DNA of 64,000 nucleotides from Pseudohongiella sp. (GTDB taxonomy: Bacteria; Pseudomonadota; Gammaproteobacteria; Pseudomonadales; Pseudohongiellaceae): assembly GCF_011050365.1 (NCBI RefSeq), contig NZ_DRFV01000015.1, positions 232,586-296,585 of the forward strand. The letters run 5' to 3'. A program made the translations under genes and the position numbers. Positions 63,803-64,000 of the stretch are shown in pieces. Below the pieces are notes generated by a model. That model had not been told where the DNA came from. It saw only the letters and a list, made by a program, of their open reading frames with translations, and searched no databases. How positions within the stretch are numbered: the stretch's first letter is position 1; each line of letters starts with the position of its first letter.

Positions 63803-64000
63803 ATGGCAAAAACAGCCAGAAGAAAATCGGCCAAGACCAGCCGGAAAGTGAAACCGGTCAGCGTCATGGCGTTATGCGCGACCGCCGGATTCTTTCTCGG
63901 CTTCGGTCTCGGCGCCTTGATGAACAACCTGCTGTTGATCACGGCGCTGGGGCTGCTGGCGGGTGCCGCCACGGGCTATTATTTCGACAAAAAGAACAAC
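63803..64000 (+). CDS. Hypothetical two-span membrane protein, 3' end cut by window
   Basis: The frame opens with ATG at 63803, 9 nt after AGGAG and 5 nt after the cyclophilin stop, and runs to the window edge (66 residues). A basic N-terminus (MAKTARRKSAKTSRKVK) precedes two hydrophobic segments (about 19-37 and 41-57) with glycine-rich faces (FFLGFGLGALM, ALGLLAGAATGYYF), then a lysine-rich turn. No family was recognised. Probably co-transcribed with the cyclophilin gene. Confidence 0.6.
   Translation, partial: MAKTARRKSAKTSRKVKPVSVMALCATAGFFLGFGLGALMNNLLLITALGLLAGAATGYYFDKKNN

Noticed and set aside
1..64000. tRNA, rRNA, CRISPR arrays, insertion sequences, prophage genes
   Set aside because: I looked for cloverleaf-like tRNA, repeat-spacer arrays and transposase or integrase motifs and saw none; a dedicated search would be needed to exclude divergent RNA genes.

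Overview
The window is a stretch of gammaproteobacterial chromosome with no phage, insertion sequence, rRNA, tRNA or CRISPR visible. The order of the flagellar, chemotaxis and ccm genes is that of Pseudomonas and its relatives. NrdA carries two N-terminal ATP-cone regions and NrdB begins MISWDEF, as in Pseudomonas. MotY, FlhF, FlhG and ParC/ParP point to a polar flagellum. A Pseudomonas-like or marine oligotrophic gammaproteobacterium is the best guess; the species cannot be named from this sequence.

Positions 1-2508 (minus) hold the cytochrome c maturation genes ccmA-B-C-D, with ccmD cut by the window edge. Positions 2602-31651 (all minus) are one large motility island, in order of transcription: fleS, fleR, fliE-J, fliK, fliL-R, flhB, flhA, flhF, flhG, fliA, cheY, cheZ, cheA, cheB, parC, parP, cheW and a DUF2802 gene. 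Four convincing sigma-54 promoters (fleS, fliK, fliL, cheW), one weaker one (flhA) and a sigma-28 promoter (cheY) divide it into regulatory blocks. A near-consensus FleQ box lies upstream of fleS. The activator gene fleQ and the stator genes motC/motD are not in the window. A lone motY at 51-52 kb has its own sigma-28 promoter.

Positions 31829-36502 (minus) carry dcd, a periplasmic HtrA-like protease, metG and a small rubredoxin gene. Positions 36656-39974 (plus) carry the most unusual unit: a translationally coupled set of shrunken Rnf-type genes. It comprises an RnfA-like membrane protein, RnfB, an RnfC reduced to its iron-sulfur part, an RnfD without its flavin region and a 56-residue piece resembling the RnfE C-terminus, followed by nth. 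RnfG and the NADH/FMN part of RnfC are absent.

Positions 39990-49774 are accessory. A glutathione transferase-like protein with a signal peptide is followed by a compact biosynthesis/export cluster. That cluster encodes a fatty-acyl-AMP ligase, acyl carrier protein, LpxL-family acyltransferase, HlyD adaptor, C39-peptidase ABC exporter and GNAT acetyltransferase, with a divergent ferritin-like diiron protein and a nearby 2OG-Fe(II) oxygenase. The likely product is an exported acylated small molecule or peptide; the compound is not identifiable.

Positions 49819-63798 are mostly housekeeping: argG, motY, pyrC, rnt, grxD, argF, a PAS-GGDEF-EAL protein, nrdA and nrdB, a MocA-like nucleotidyltransferase and an exported cyclophilin. 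The nrdAB promoter region has DnaA boxes and NrdR boxes. Between rnt and grxD lies a 154-bp palindrome with perfect 24-bp outer and 25-bp inner arms. The argF leader contains an RNA-like fold and an intrinsic terminator.
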